Part shown: piece by piece, positions 22,900-32,148 of the stretch | How positions within the stretch are numbered: the first letter of the stretch is position 1 | Layout: each line of letters begins with the position of its first letter | NCBI GenBank assembly: GCA_001872725.1 | Contig: MNWR01000105.1 | Location: 42,474 to 82,267 of the forward strand | Source of the DNA: Proteobacteria bacterium CG1_02_64_396 | Lineage (GTDB): Bacteria > Pseudomonadota > MNWR01 > CG1-02-64-396 | Length of the DNA: 39,794 nt | Direction of reading: 5' to 3' | Notes under the pieces: generated by a model | Database searches by the model: none | Seen by the model: the letters and a program-made list of their open reading frames with translations, nothing else | What the model was told of the DNA's origin: nothing | Made by a program: the position numbers and the translations under genes

Positions 22900-24006
22900 T
22901 CATAGCGCCCCCCGAATCGTCTCTAAAATGTGGTCGATCTGATCGTCGCGCAGCTCGGGGTAGATCGGCAGCGACAGACACCGGGCGGCGACCGATTCGG
23001 CCACCGGCAGCGTTTGCCAGGCGCCGCTTGCGGTGAAGAGCTCCTGGCGGTGCAGCGGGATCGGGTAGTAGACGGCGCAGCCGATCTGCCCGGCGCGCAG
23101 GGCCGCCATGATGGCATCGCGGCGCTCGGTCAGCAGGGTGTATTGGTGGTAGACGTGGCGGCCAAGGCCATCTTCAAAGGGGGGGGTGAGACCCATCTCG
23201 GCCAGGGCGGCGCTGTAACGCTGGGCGACCCGGCGGCGGCCCTGGTTGTAGGTCTCAATACGCTTGAGCTTGACCCGCAGCACCACCGCTTGCAGTTCGT
23301 CGAGACGGGAATTGAAGCCGAGCTCGCTGTGGTGGTATTGCTGCCACGACCCATGGTTGCGCAGCACCCGGATGTGGGCGGCAACCTCGTCGCTGTCGGT
23401 CGAGACCATACCGCCGTCGCCATAACAACCCAGATTCTTGCTGGGGAAGAAGCTGAACGCCCCCGCCACCCCCAGCGACCCGGTTTGCCGGCCACTGATG
23501 CTGGCGCCAAACGATTGGGCGCAATCCTCGACGATCTTGAGGTGGTGTTGCGCCGCCAGCCCTTGCAGCGCCCCCATGTCGGCCGGTTGACCGAATAGGT
23601 GCACCGGGATGATCGCTTTGGTCTTGGGGGTGATCGCCGCCTCGACCCGATTAGGGTCGAGGTTGAAGGTGCGCGGGTCGATGTCGACGAAGACCGGGGT
23701 CGCCCCGACGTAAAGGATCGCCTCGGCGGTGGCGATGAAGGTAAACGCGGTGGTGATCACCTCGTCCCCCTCGCCGACCCCAGCGGCGATCAGCGCCAGA
23801 TGCAGGGCGTCGGTCCCCGAGGCGCAGCCGATGGCGTGTTTCACCCCCAGGTAGGCGGCGACCTCCTCTTCAAAGGCGCGCACGTTGGGGCCAAGAATAA
23901 ACTGGGCGCTGTGCAAAACCGCCTGCATCCCCTGCTCGATCTCATCCTTAATGCTGTGGTACTGCCCCTGCAAATCGACCATGGGGATCACGGTGTTGCC
24001 CTTCAT
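22900..24006 (-). CDS. gnnB: DegT/DnrJ/EryC1 sugar aminotransferase, GnnB-like
   Basis: A 368-residue fold-type I PLP enzyme of the sugar nucleotide aminotransferase class: CASGTDALHLAL (phosphate loop), FTFIATAEAILYVGATPVFVD, VEDCAQSFGA (PLP Asp), and the aldimine lysine in FFPSKNLGCYGDGGM; late motif GFNSRLDELQA. Beside a Gfo/Idh dehydrogenase and lpxA/lpxB, it matches the GnnA/GnnB arrangement of Acidithiobacillus ferrooxidans, where GnnB uses glutamate to convert UDP-3-keto-GlcNAc to UDP-GlcNAc3N for lipid A. WlbC/WbpE-type enzymes for O-antigen sugars are close relatives, so the product could differ. ATGA overlap with the dehydrogenase gene links their translation. Confidence 0.85.
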   Translation of the reverse strand: MKGNTVIPMVDLQGQYHSIKDEIEQGMQAVLHSAQFILGPNVRAFEEEVAAYLGVKHAIGCASGTDALHLALIAAGVGEGDEVITTAFTFIATAEAILYVGATPVFVDIDPRTFNLDPNRVEAAITPKTKAIIPVHLFGQPADMGALQGLAAQHHLKIVEDCAQSFGASISGRQTGSLGVAGAFSFFPSKNLGCYGDGGMVSTDSDEVAAHIRVLRNHGSWQQYHHSELGFNSRLDELQAVVLRVKLKRIETYNQGRRRVAQRYSAALAEMGLTPPFEDGLGRHVYHQYTLLTERRDAIMAALRAGQIGCAVYYPIPLHRQELFTASGAWQTLPVAESVAARCLSLPIYPELRDDQIDHILETIRGAL

Positions 24007-24941
24007 AAATGCAGCAGTTCACTGATGCGGATCGCGGTGTGGAGCGCCTGACGCCCATCCTCGCCGCTCACCAACGGCTCACTCCCCTGCTCGACGGCGG
24101 CGATGAAGGCGCGGACCTCGGCCAAGATGGCGTCGCTTTTTTCGAAGATGCTCTCCTCCGAGGTGATCTCGGCGATGCCGGGGAACATCTCTTTGTTTCC
24201 CTTGCGGTGGACGCTGAGGATCTTGTCTTGGAAGTCGATGATGATGTAGGCATCGGGCTGGAACAGCCGCATGCGGCGCTGCGGTCGCACACTCACCCGA
24301 CTGGCGGTGACGTTGGCGACGCAGCCGTTTTCGAAGGTGATCCGGGCGTTGACGATGTCGAAGTCTTGGGTCAGCACCGCCGCGCCGTTGGCGTCGATCT
24401 GCTTGATCGGGGCACGAACCAGATTCTGGATTAGATCGATGTCGTGGATCATCAGATCCAAAACCACACTGACGTCGGCCCCCCGCGGATTGAAGGGGGC
24501 CAACCGGTGGGATTCGATGAAGCGGGGTTGGGTGAGCACCGGATCGAGGGCCAGCACCGCCGCGTTGAACCGTTCGAGGTGGCCGATTTGCAGCACCAAC
24601 CCCTTGGCCCTGGCGATGGCGATCAACTCGTCGGCCTCGGCCACGGTCACCGTCATCGGTTTTTCGAGCAGGACGTGGATCCCCTGCTCCAGGCAATCCT
24701 TGGCCACCTGATGATGCAGCTGGGTGGGGACCACCACACTGACCGCGTCGACCTTGCCGAACAGATCCCGGTAATCGTACAGCGCCGCAGTATCACACTC
24801 GGCGGCGACCCTCTGGGCGCTTTCAGGGTTGATGTCGACCACCGCCACCAGCTCGGCTTCGTCGATGGCCGCATATTTTTGGGCGTGAAAGCGGCCAAGA
24901 TAGCCGACGCCGATGACGGCGGTGCGTAGCGGTGGGGTCAC
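24003..24941 (-). CDS. gnnA: Gfo/Idh/MocA sugar nucleotide dehydrogenase, GnnA-like
   Basis: A 312-residue NAD-dependent oxidoreductase: Rossmann motif AVIGVGYLGRFHA at the N-terminus, VVPTQLHHQVAKDCLEQGIHVLLEKPMTVT (EKP motif), QIGHLERFNAAV, and DLMIHDIDLIQNL with the active-site His/Asp, followed by the C-terminal sheet domain. GnnA oxidises the 3-hydroxyl of UDP-GlcNAc so that GnnB can add an amine. The GTG at 24941 (AGGATC upstream) gives the usual eight residues before the Rossmann strand; an ATG at 24974 would add eleven non-conserved residues. The lpx neighbourhood supports a lipid A role, while O-antigen amino-sugar synthesis is the alternative. Confidence 0.83.
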   Translation of the reverse strand: MTPPLRTAVIGVGYLGRFHAQKYAAIDEAELVAVVDINPESAQRVAAECDTAALYDYRDLFGKVDAVSVVVPTQLHHQVAKDCLEQGIHVLLEKPMTVTVAEADELIAIARAKGLVLQIGHLERFNAAVLALDPVLTQPRFIESHRLAPFNPRGADVSVVLDLMIHDIDLIQNLVRAPIKQIDANGAAVLTQDFDIVNARITFENGCVANVTASRVSVRPQRRMRLFQPDAYIIIDFQDKILSVHRKGNKEMFPGIAEITSEESIFEKSDAILAEVRAFIAAVEQGSEPLVSGEDGRQALHTAIRISELLHL

Positions 24942-25073
24942 GATGGGATCCTGAACAACCTGAAAACATGGCATTGGGGCGGGGTCGTGCCGAGAAAGAT
25001 CATCCGATGGACACCCTAAAGTCGAATGATCGCATGAACATCGACAAATCGGCGGGGAGACCCTCCTCTCCCC

Positions 25074-25844
25074 TCATTCCTGCAACCGCCAGCCGCTGCG
25101 CCACAGCGCCCCCACCGCTACCGCCGTCACCGCCACCCCCACCGCAATCCCTAGTGCCGAGGCGGTGGGATCGCTGTCGCCGACCCCGATGAAGGCGTAG
25201 CGAAAGCCGTCGATCAGGTAGAAGAAGGGGTTGGCCATGTTGAACCAGCGCAGCACATCGGGCAGTTGCCCTATCGAGTAGAAGACCCCCGAAAGAAAGG
25301 TCAGCGGCAGCACCACGAAGTTGGTGTAGAAGGCCAGATCGTCGAATTTGCGCGAGGCGATCCCCGCCGCAACCCCGAGCAGCCCCATCAGCGCCGCCCC
25401 CATGGTGCCAAAGTACAACGCCCACAGCGGATGGGCCAATCCCAACCCGGCGGCGGGGGCCAGCACCAGCAGCAGCGCCAGCCCGGTGAGCCAAGCCCGC
25501 ACCACCGCCGCCAATACCAGCGCCCCCAGAATCTCAGCCGCCGCCAGCGGCACACAGAGCATCTCGTAGAAGGTCCCCATCACCTTGGCGGTGATGAGCG
25601 ACGACGAGGTATTGGCAAAGGCATTTTGCAACATCGTCATCATCGCCAAACCGGGCACCAGAAAGGCGAGAAAGGGGACCTCCAGCCCCGGCACCTGGCG
25701 ATCCCCCATGGCGTAACGAAAAACCACCAAATACAGCCCCGCCGTGAGGATGGGGGCGGCGATGGTCTGCATCTTCACCCGCCAAAAGCGCAGCATCTCT
25801 TTACGCAGCAGGGTGATAAATCCGTGGGTATTGAAGCGGCTCAT
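25074..25844 (-). CDS. ABC-2 type permease
   Basis: A 256-residue membrane protein with six helices and the ABC-2 signature near the end (LPLTFLSGVFYSIGQLPDVLRWFNMANPFFYLIDGFRYAFIG). The N-terminal amphipathic part RKEMLRFWRVKMQTIAAPILTAGLYLVVF is typical of YadH-like exporters. Such permeases with their ATPase move lipids, polysaccharides or drugs outward. The gene overlaps its ATPase gene by four bases. Placement between the Wzi-like gene and gnnA suggests an envelope lipid or glycan substrate, but that is inference. Confidence 0.9.
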   Translation of the reverse strand: MSRFNTHGFITLLRKEMLRFWRVKMQTIAAPILTAGLYLVVFRYAMGDRQVPGLEVPFLAFLVPGLAMMTMLQNAFANTSSSLITAKVMGTFYEMLCVPLAAAEILGALVLAAVVRAWLTGLALLLVLAPAAGLGLAHPLWALYFGTMGAALMGLLGVAAGIASRKFDDLAFYTNFVVLPLTFLSGVFYSIGQLPDVLRWFNMANPFFYLIDGFRYAFIGVGDSDPTASALGIAVGVAVTAVAVGALWRSGWRLQE

Positions 25845-26770
25845 CCCCGATTCCCCACCAGGTTAAGAAAGGCATCCTCCAGCGAACCCGAAACCAGATT
25901 CACCTCGACGGGGGGACCGAACAGATCGCGTGCCTGGGCGTACACGACGTCGAACCCGGGATGGCGCTGAGGAAACCGCAGGGTCAGGGTCAGCCGCCCT
26001 ACCTCCCACTCGGGCAGGTAAGGGGCCAAGGCCTCAAGCCCCGCCGTTAATCCTCCGGGGGGCTGGTCGTAGCGCAGGGTCAGGGTCTGATCGTTGATCT
26101 CTTGAACCAGCGCCTGCATCGCTCCTACCCGTAGCAAGCCCCCCTTGTCGATCACCGCCACCTGATCGCAGAGGGTTTCGGCCTCCTCCAGGTAGTGGGT
26201 GGTCAGCAAGATGGTGGTTCCGGCCCGGTTGATCTCGACGATGAACTCCCACAGTTGATGCCGCAGGTGTACATCAACCCCGGCGGTTGGTTCGTCCAGG
26301 ATCACTACCGGGGGGCGGTGGATCAACGCCTTGGCAACCAACAGGCGGCGCTTCATCCCCCCCGACAGGGTGCGGCTGGGACGGTCGGCCACCTCGCTCA
26401 AACCGAGCCGCCCGAGCAGCTCGTCGCGCCAAACCGGATCGACCTTCAATCCGTGGTAACCCCGGGTGAAATCGAGCGCTTCGCGGCTGGTGAAGAAGGG
26501 GTCAAACGCGATCTCTTGGGGGACTACCCCGAGTTGGCGACGGCTCCACTTGGAATCCTCGGCGATGGAGCGCCCCATCAGAGCGACCTCACCGCCGCTC
26601 TTGCGCACCGTCCCGGCCAGAATATTGATGAGGGTCGATTTGCCGGCGCCATTGGGACCGAGTAGAGCGAAAAAGGAGCCGCGGGGGATGTCGAGATCGA
26701 TCCCGAGCAGCGCCTTTTTGCCGTTGTCGTAGGTTTTGGTCAGGGCCGAAACGGTCAGAGCTGAATTCAT
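25841..26770 (-). CDS. ABC-2 type exporter ATPase
   Basis: A 309-residue ABC ATPase: Walker A LGPNGAGKST, Q-loop in VVPQEIAFDPFFTSREAL, signature LSGGMKRRLLVAKAL, Walker B VVILDEPTAGVDVHLR and switch His in LLTTHYLEEAETL. A C-terminal domain of about 90 residues follows the ATPase core, as in YadG/DrrA-like proteins. The ATG at 26770 is preferred over a TTG at 26791 because the conserved sequence begins at MNSALTVSALTKTYDNG; it lies seven bases after the stop of the Wzi-like gene. The partner permease follows with an ATGA overlap. Confidence 0.92.
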   Translation of the reverse strand: MNSALTVSALTKTYDNGKKALLGIDLDIPRGSFFALLGPNGAGKSTLINILAGTVRKSGGEVALMGRSIAEDSKWSRRQLGVVPQEIAFDPFFTSREALDFTRGYHGLKVDPVWRDELLGRLGLSEVADRPSRTLSGGMKRRLLVAKALIHRPPVVILDEPTAGVDVHLRHQLWEFIVEINRAGTTILLTTHYLEEAETLCDQVAVIDKGGLLRVGAMQALVQEINDQTLTLRYDQPPGGLTAGLEALAPYLPEWEVGRLTLTLRFPQRHPGFDVVYAQARDLFGPPVEVNLVSGSLEDAFLNLVGNRG

Positions 26771-26777
26771 AAAACCA

Positions 26778-28259
26778 TCAAAATTGAACAAGGGCGCTCA
26801 CAGCAGCGCGGTAGAGACGTTCGCTGCCACGAGCATCTTGGACGGGGGTGACATTGGGACGAATCTGCCCCCCCCGGTTGTCGATCCGCTCCATCCCCCC
26901 CATCCATTGCAACGCCAACGCCGGATTCAGGCGCCAAAGCCCCGCGATGCCGGTTTGGGTGCGTCGCTCTGCGGTGGGCAGGGAGCCCATCCTGCGCTCG
27001 GCATCGACGCTAAGCTCGACCCACCCCCCCTGCTCCCCCCAAACGCGGTACGACAAGAAGAGATCCGAACCGTTGGTTCCCACATGATGCCCCAGCAATC
27101 GGCTCTGGAAGGTGTAACCGGTGGTGTAGATGTGGTGGCGATACCAGTTGTTGGAGCCGTCGCTGTCGGTACGCATCCATTCCAGCCGAAAATCGCCCCG
27201 CCCTTCAGGGGCAAGGCCTGGCCGGTAGAACCCAACCAACACGGCGGGGCGGCTGGGCATCAGCTTGGCTTCATCCTCCCCACCCGCCTCTAGATAAAAC
27301 TTCACCCCCCCTACCCGGTAGCTCATGGCAAATCCGGCAATGGAGTTGGAGGTATCGGTCCCTGGGTCGCCCACACCCGAAGCGTTGGGCTGGCCGATGT
27401 TCACCCCGCTGAGAATGCGCAGGAAGCGGTCGAGGGGCCAGGGGCTGGGGCGTCCATCCCCCCCCATCATGATGGCGCGAAAGAGGGCGAATTCGAGCCG
27501 CTCGGTGGGCTGCGCCTCCACATGAATTCCCAGCCACCAGGGGCGGGGAATGGTCCGGTTGGCCTCTAGGCGGGCCAAACCGACCTCGTACCGAAGCGGC
27601 CCCAGCCCCCAAGCCTGATACGGGTTTTGGTTGCCGATGGCGATGCGGTCGAAGGGGCGGTGGCTGTCGCTGAGCACCATGGCGCCGTGCCCGCCGTAGC
27701 CCCAGTAGCTCTTGCCCCGTCCCGCCGCCACCACCTGATTGCCCAGCAGCAGCCGACCCTCTAAATCGGTGACCTGGCCGTGGTTCGTTCCCCCCCCCGA
27801 TTGGGCCTCACCCGCCGCCCGCAGCGCCCAGGAGGGGCCATCCCAACGCAGCGCCATGGCGCCCCGTCCCGACCCCCCGCTGGGATCCCACATCCCCCAG
27901 CGTTGGTCCGAAAGGGGGCTCACTTCGTCGACCGGGGGATCCACCATGGTCATCCCCCGCCCTTTGGAATAAACCACCCCCGCCTCGACCGCGCCGTGCA
28001 ACCCCAGGCTCCAGTCGGGTGCCCGCTGTTCCAAAAGCCCACGAGTAAAGGGATCCAGCGCCAGGTTTTGGCTTAAGGCGATTCCCTGCTCGATGTCTCC
28101 CCCCCGCTCGAAGTGGGGGGGGGCGCTGCCGAGTAGGGTTTCGGCCCGCTCGATCAACGCCCAGTCGGATTCGTCCAAAGGGTGGAGCGACAAGGCGATC
28201 ACCGGCTGGCTCCAGGCCAAACCCAACGCCATGGCGCCCCAGCGCAGGGCCATCTTCAT
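26778..28259 (-). CDS. Capsule assembly Wzi-like outer-membrane protein
   Basis: A 493-residue protein with a signal peptide (GAMALGLAWSQPVIA, cleavage around residue 23) and a beta-barrel pattern of alternating residues over the rest, ending in LVQF with a terminal aromatic residue. GKSYWGYGGHGAMVLSDSHR near residue 185 resembles the W-G-x-G...S motif of Wzi family proteins, which hold capsule polysaccharide at the surface. It starts within the tolB stop (ATGA) and is followed by an ABC exporter. It occupies the place where pal is usually encoded. The family call is from pattern; a general porin-like barrel is the alternative. Confidence 0.7.
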   Translation of the reverse strand: MKMALRWGAMALGLAWSQPVIALSLHPLDESDWALIERAETLLGSAPPHFERGGDIEQGIALSQNLALDPFTRGLLEQRAPDWSLGLHGAVEAGVVYSKGRGMTMVDPPVDEVSPLSDQRWGMWDPSGGSGRGAMALRWDGPSWALRAAGEAQSGGGTNHGQVTDLEGRLLLGNQVVAAGRGKSYWGYGGHGAMVLSDSHRPFDRIAIGNQNPYQAWGLGPLRYEVGLARLEANRTIPRPWWLGIHVEAQPTERLEFALFRAIMMGGDGRPSPWPLDRFLRILSGVNIGQPNASGVGDPGTDTSNSIAGFAMSYRVGGVKFYLEAGGEDEAKLMPSRPAVLVGFYRPGLAPEGRGDFRLEWMRTDSDGSNNWYRHHIYTTGYTFQSRLLGHHVGTNGSDLFLSYRVWGEQGGWVELSVDAERRMGSLPTAERRTQTGIAGLWRLNPALALQWMGGMERIDNRGGQIRPNVTPVQDARGSERLYRAAVSALVQF

Positions 28260-29587
28260 GGTTGTTCTTTCACTTTAATCAAACTCGGCGACCACACCGG
28301 GTCGACCGCCTTTGGGGTGTAGCCGGGGTGAAACATCAGATTGCGCCCGCTCATGTCGATGGTGGCGATGTAGGGCTCCCCCTCTTTGTAGGCGGTGAAA
28401 ATCAGGGTGCGACCGTTGGGGGCCCAGGAGGGGGCGTCGTTGCCTTCGGAGCGGGTCAGCACCCGGCGATTGCTGCCATCGGGCCGGATGGTCGCCAACT
28501 GATATTGGCCGTCGATTCGGGTCACAAAGGCGATGACATCGCCCCGGGGCGACCACGCGGGGGCGGTGTTGTAGTCCCCCTCGAAGGTCAGGCGGTGGGT
28601 GCCGGTGCCGTCCCGATTCATGATGTAGATCTGCGGCGTCCCCCCCCGGTCGGAGTTGAAGACGATCTGCTCCCCGTTGGGCGAGAAACTCGGGGAGATG
28701 TCGATCCCCCATTGTCGGGTCAGCCGCACCATGCGTTTGGTCCCGACCTCTTGCAGGTAGATCTCGGGGTTCCCGTCTTTCGAGAGCGACATCGCCAGCC
28801 ACTTGCCGTCCCGAGAAAACCGAGGGGCGGCGTTCAGACCGGGATAGCGGGTCACCTCGGTCACCTTGCCCGAGGTCAGATCGAGCTCGTAAAGCCCCAT
28901 TACCTTGTCGGGGTAGGCCATGAAGACGATTTTTTTGCCGTCGGGGGCCCACTGGGGGCCGATCACCAGCCCCGAATTCTTGGTCACCTGCACCGGATGG
29001 TCGCCGTCTTGATCCATCACCCAGAGCTCGCGGTGGCCGATGGGACCGGCGGCAAAGGCGACCTTGGAATTGAAATACCCCGCCTCGCCGGTCATGGCGT
29101 GGTAGACCTCGTCGGCGATTTGGTGGGCCAGCACCCGCATCCCGCTTGTGGGGGTCGAAAGCTGCCGCGCCAGCACCTTGGATCCGGCGAAGACGTCGAA
29201 CAGATGGTATTGCACCGTCAGGGTGTCGCCCGCGACCTTCACGGTGCCACTGAGCACCCCCTCGACCCCGAGCAGCCGCCACGAAGAAAAACGCAGCCCC
29301 TCCTCGGCGATCTTGTTGGCCCCCTGCAAAAAGGCGAGCGGGTTGGTCAGATCGAACAGGCCGCTGCGTCCCAAATCGGAGCGCAAAATCGCGGTCATGG
29401 TCGCCGCCTTGGCTTGACTGAGGGTGTCGTCGGCGCCGCCGTAGAGGTCGACGATGGCCAGAGGAACCGGATTAAAATCCCCCTTGGTGATGTCGATGGT
29501 GAGCAGCGCCGAGGCGGGGGGCGCCCCGCTCAAGACCAGTGCCAGCGCCGCCAGGCCGATCATGGCGTAGCGTCGGAGGGTGTTCAT
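28256..29587 (-). CDS. tolB: Tol-Pal system periplasmic beta-propeller protein TolB
   Basis: A 443-residue protein: signal peptide (YAMIGLAALALVLSGAPPASA), N-terminal domain with ITKGDFNPVPLAIVDL (about 25-150), then six propeller blades with repeats such as GPQWAPDGKKIVF, APRFSRDGKWLAM, SPSFSPNGEQIVFNSDRGGTPQIYIMN and APAWSPRGDVIAF. TolB binds Pal and TolA in the periplasm and supports outer-membrane constriction at division. Start at 29587 is the one giving a normal signal peptide. It sits after tolA in the standard order; pal is not found next. Confidence 0.94.
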   Translation of the reverse strand: MNTLRRYAMIGLAALALVLSGAPPASALLTIDITKGDFNPVPLAIVDLYGGADDTLSQAKAATMTAILRSDLGRSGLFDLTNPLAFLQGANKIAEEGLRFSSWRLLGVEGVLSGTVKVAGDTLTVQYHLFDVFAGSKVLARQLSTPTSGMRVLAHQIADEVYHAMTGEAGYFNSKVAFAAGPIGHRELWVMDQDGDHPVQVTKNSGLVIGPQWAPDGKKIVFMAYPDKVMGLYELDLTSGKVTEVTRYPGLNAAPRFSRDGKWLAMSLSKDGNPEIYLQEVGTKRMVRLTRQWGIDISPSFSPNGEQIVFNSDRGGTPQIYIMNRDGTGTHRLTFEGDYNTAPAWSPRGDVIAFVTRIDGQYQLATIRPDGSNRRVLTRSEGNDAPSWAPNGRTLIFTAYKEGEPYIATIDMSGRNLMFHPGYTPKAVDPVWSPSLIKVKEQP

Positions 29588-29628
29588 CGCTAAGCCCTTT
29601 TTGTTGTCGAGGGATAAAAACATGCCGC

Positions 29629-30534
29629 TTACAGCCCCCTGGCTTGATCGGGGGTGAACCTCAGTTCCAATTCTTGAAACGTCTCGAAATCGCCGCTGGG
29701 CAACGGCAGCGGGACCGCCTTGCGGATGGCCCGGGTCACCGAGCGGTCGAAAAAGGGCTGTCCCGATTCCTGGGTAATCATCATCTGCCGGATCGTCCCG
29801 TCTCGGGCCAGACTGAGATGGACGATGGTCTCCAGCCTTTCACCCGCCTTGATTCCGGTCGGCAACACCCACATCGCCCCCACCTTTTCTTGAATCAGCC
29901 GTTGGTACTTGATGAGCTCCTGGTTCTTGGCCGCCGCGCCGATGCGCCGCTGTAGCGCCTCCTCCTCTGCCTTTTTACGGGCCGCCTCCTGGCGGGCCGC
30001 CTCCTCGGCGCGCAACCGCGCCGCCTCGGCATCCTGCACCCTGATTTGCTCCTCCAACAGCTTGGCCGAGGCAAACAGATCGCGGTTGGGATCGACCTGC
30101 CCGACAGACTTCTTCAGCACCACCGTTTGCTGAACCACCGGCACATTCGACTCCGGGGGCTTGGGGGCGGGCTGCCCCTTGGGGGGGATCGTTTTCAGCG
30201 CCACCTCGTCGGGGGCCAGCGGCGGCTCGACCCTCTTAGGGGGCACGACTGGCCTGGGATCCACCTTCGGGGGCGGCGGGAGGACAGGGGGTGTCACCAC
30301 CTTGGACGGCGGCGGGGCGACCACCTTGGGGGGGGCGGGGGTGGCCGGCCCTTTGAGCTCTTTTACATCGCTCACCCAAACCGCCTCACTCAAATCCTGG
30401 GGCAACACCGTCGGCGTGTGGTTCAGGTGGGCGACCCCCAAAAACAGCGCCAGCAGCAGATGCAGCCCCAGGGAAAACCCCCAAGCCTGCCCCCATGGGG
30501 GGGAAATCGGCAGGGCGTGGGTTTTTCCGGACAC
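29629..30534 (-). CDS. tolA: TolA/TonB-like envelope-spanning protein
   Basis: A 301-residue protein: short cytoplasmic N-terminus, one membrane helix (about 17-37, GFSLGLHLLLALFLGVAHL), a proline-rich stretch (65-125), a charged helical segment rich in EEAARQEAARKKAEEEAL (about 165-195), and a C-terminal TonB/TolA domain (from about 205, with IREKV-like QEKVGAMWVLP and FFDRSVTRAIRKAVPLPLP). It transmits force from TolQR to TolB and Pal. The helical region is shorter than in Escherichia coli TolA and the proline-rich region is longer, a mixture of TonB and TolA traits. The GTG start shares a base with the tolR stop. Confidence 0.88.
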   Translation of the reverse strand: MSGKTHALPISPPWGQAWGFSLGLHLLLALFLGVAHLNHTPTVLPQDLSEAVWVSDVKELKGPATPAPPKVVAPPPSKVVTPPVLPPPPKVDPRPVVPPKRVEPPLAPDEVALKTIPPKGQPAPKPPESNVPVVQQTVVLKKSVGQVDPNRDLFASAKLLEEQIRVQDAEAARLRAEEAARQEAARKKAEEEALQRRIGAAAKNQELIKYQRLIQEKVGAMWVLPTGIKAGERLETIVHLSLARDGTIRQMMITQESGQPFFDRSVTRAIRKAVPLPLPSGDFETFQELELRFTPDQARGL

Positions 30535-30974
30535 TATTTCTTGCCGCCTTTGCGGGCCGCATCGGGCTCGGCGGTCACCAGCCCGATGGCGCTCACCCCG
30601 GCGTTTTTGATCAGCGCCATCACCTGGGCGATGCGGCCATAGGGGACGGCGGCGTCGCCGCGCAGGTAGACCTTAAGCTCGGGATTGGTTTTGACGATGG
30701 CGGTCAGCTTGGCGGCCAGTTCGGCTTCGGCGATGGCGTGGTCTTGCAGGTGAACCACCCCCTTGCCATCGACGCTGACCACCATCGGCTCGACCTGACT
30801 GACAATCGCCTGACCGCGCACCTTGGGCAGGTTGACCTGCACCCCTTGGGTCAGCATGGGGGCGGTCACCATGAAGATGATGAGCAGCACCAGCATGACG
30901 TCGACCAGCGGGGTGACGTTGATTTCACTCATCGGCGGACGCTCGAACAGGGTGCGACGCAGGGGGGAGCGCAT
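30534..30974 (-). CDS. tolR: TolR proton-channel subunit
   Basis: A 146-residue ExbD/TolR protein with a single helix (about 21-42) that carries the proton-path Asp in [19 protein letters not shown], and a periplasmic domain ending [25 protein letters not shown]. With TolQ it uses the proton gradient to energise TolA. Genes on both sides are 3 and -1 bases apart, so this is one translational unit. Confidence 0.93.
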   Translation of the reverse strand: MRSPLRRTLFERPPMSEINVTPLVDVMLVLLIIFMVTAPMLTQGVQVNLPKVRGQAIVSQVEPMVVSVDGKGVVHLQDHAIAEAELAAKLTAIVKTNPELKVYLRGDAAVPYGRIAQVMALIKNAGVSAIGLVTAEPDAARKGGKK

Positions 30975-30977
30975 GTG

Positions 30978-31715
30978 TCAGGCCCCTGCGCTCAAGGTCT
31001 GATCACCCTCACCCCGCGCCACCAAACCCCGTTTTTCGACCAACCCCAAGAAGTCATCGGCGAAGACCTCCATCTGGGCTGCGGTCTGTTTGATGCGGGC
31101 CGAGAGGAGGTTGAAGCCGACCACTGCGGGGATGGCGGCGAACAAACCAAAGGCGGTGGCGACCAGCGCCTCGGCGATGCCGGGGGCAACCATGGCAATC
31201 GTGGTGGTCTGCACCCCGGTCAACCCAATAAAGGCGTTCATGATCCCCCAGACGGTCCCGAACAGCCCCACGAAGGGGGCGGTCGAGGCGACGGAGGCGA
31301 GCCACGACATCCGCTCCTCCAGCTCTTCGAGCATCTCGGTCGCCTTACGGGCCATGACCCGATGCACCAGGTGGGCGAGCAGGGTGTTGTCTCTTTGCCC
31401 GCCGCGCTGCGCCAGGTAGTTCCACTCTTTGTAGGCGCTGCCGAACAGGGCGGCGCAGGGGCTTTTGCCGTGCTCGGCCTCCCAATGGCGGAAGAGCTCG
31501 GCCAGCGAGCCGCTGTTGCGGTAAACCCGCAAGAATTGCTCGTCGGCAGCCCGGATCTTCCGCATCTGCCGCCCCTTGGCGAACATCAGCACCAGCGACA
31601 GCAGCGAGGCCAACACGAGGAGCAAGAGCACCCCCTGCACCACGAATCCGGCATCGAGGACCAGAGCCAGAGGGTTGAGGGAGACGTTCACATCGGAAGC
31701 GGTAATCTCGTTCAT
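30978..31715 (-). CDS. tolQ: TolQ proton-channel subunit
   Basis: A 245-residue MotA/TolQ/ExbB protein with three helices: about 22-45 ([20 protein letters not shown]), about 140-160 ([20 protein letters not shown]) and about 175-198 ([26 protein letters not shown]). The [13 protein letters not shown] and [13 protein letters not shown] motifs are diagnostic. It assembles as a pentamer around TolR. Ten bases separate it from ybgC. Confidence 0.94.
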   Translation of the reverse strand: MNEITASDVNVSLNPLALVLDAGFVVQGVLLLLVLASLLSLVLMFAKGRQMRKIRAADEQFLRVYRNSGSLAELFRHWEAEHGKSPCAALFGSAYKEWNYLAQRGGQRDNTLLAHLVHRVMARKATEMLEELEERMSWLASVASTAPFVGLFGTVWGIMNAFIGLTGVQTTTIAMVAPGIAEALVATAFGLFAAIPAVVGFNLLSARIKQTAAQMEVFADDFLGLVEKRGLVARGEGDQTLSAGA

Positions 31716-31725
31716 CGGGAAACCG

Positions 31726-32148
31726 TCAGGGGTCTATGGGGGCGCCAGCGCCCAGAATGGCCATGATGTCGGGGGGAATGCGGGTCGGCTTCAGGGTTTG
31801 GGGATCGACGGTCGCCAAGCGGACCTGCGCCCGAATCAACACCTCGTCGCCCCGTTGGATCTCCTGTTCGAAGCGCAGCCGCAACCGCCCTTCGACCCTA
31901 CAGCGACTGCGCACGATCAGATCGTCTTCTAACTTGGCGCTGCGCAGGTAGTCGACCTCGATGCGGTGGACGACGAAGACCAGCCCCCGCCCCTCCAACC
32001 CGTTCAGGGTCAAACCAAGCGCGTGCAGCGCCTCGGTCCGTCCCCGTTCCAAAAACTTCAGGTAATTGGCGTAGTAGACCACCCCGCCGCAGTCGGTGTC
32101 CTCGTAGTAGACCCGCAGCCGATGCTCAAACCATGTGCCTGCGCTCAC
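31726..32148 (-). CDS. ybgC: Tol-Pal associated acyl-CoA thioesterase YbgC
   Basis: A 140-residue hotdog-fold thioesterase with the catalytic Asp in [26 protein letters not shown] near the N-terminus. The family hydrolyses acyl-CoA or acyl-ACP and is nearly always encoded just before tolQ, as here. The GTG start overlaps the ruvB stop (GTGA). Confidence 0.93.
   Translation of the reverse strand: MSAGTWFEHRLRVYYEDTDCGGVVYYANYLKFLERGRTEALHALGLTLNGLEGRGLVFVVHRIEVDYLRSAKLEDDLIVRSRCRVEGRLRLRFEQEIQRGDEVLIRAQVRLATVDPQTLKPTRIPPDIMAILGAGAPIDP

Noticed and set aside
28262-29593. A 443-codon plus-strand ORF
   Set aside because: It is the exact antisense of tolB and has no recognisable motif.
30495-31766. 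A 423-codon plus-strand ORF rich in His, Gln and Gly
   Set aside because: It lies opposite tolR and tolQ, which are unmistakable, and its composition is that of the antisense frame of GC-rich DNA.
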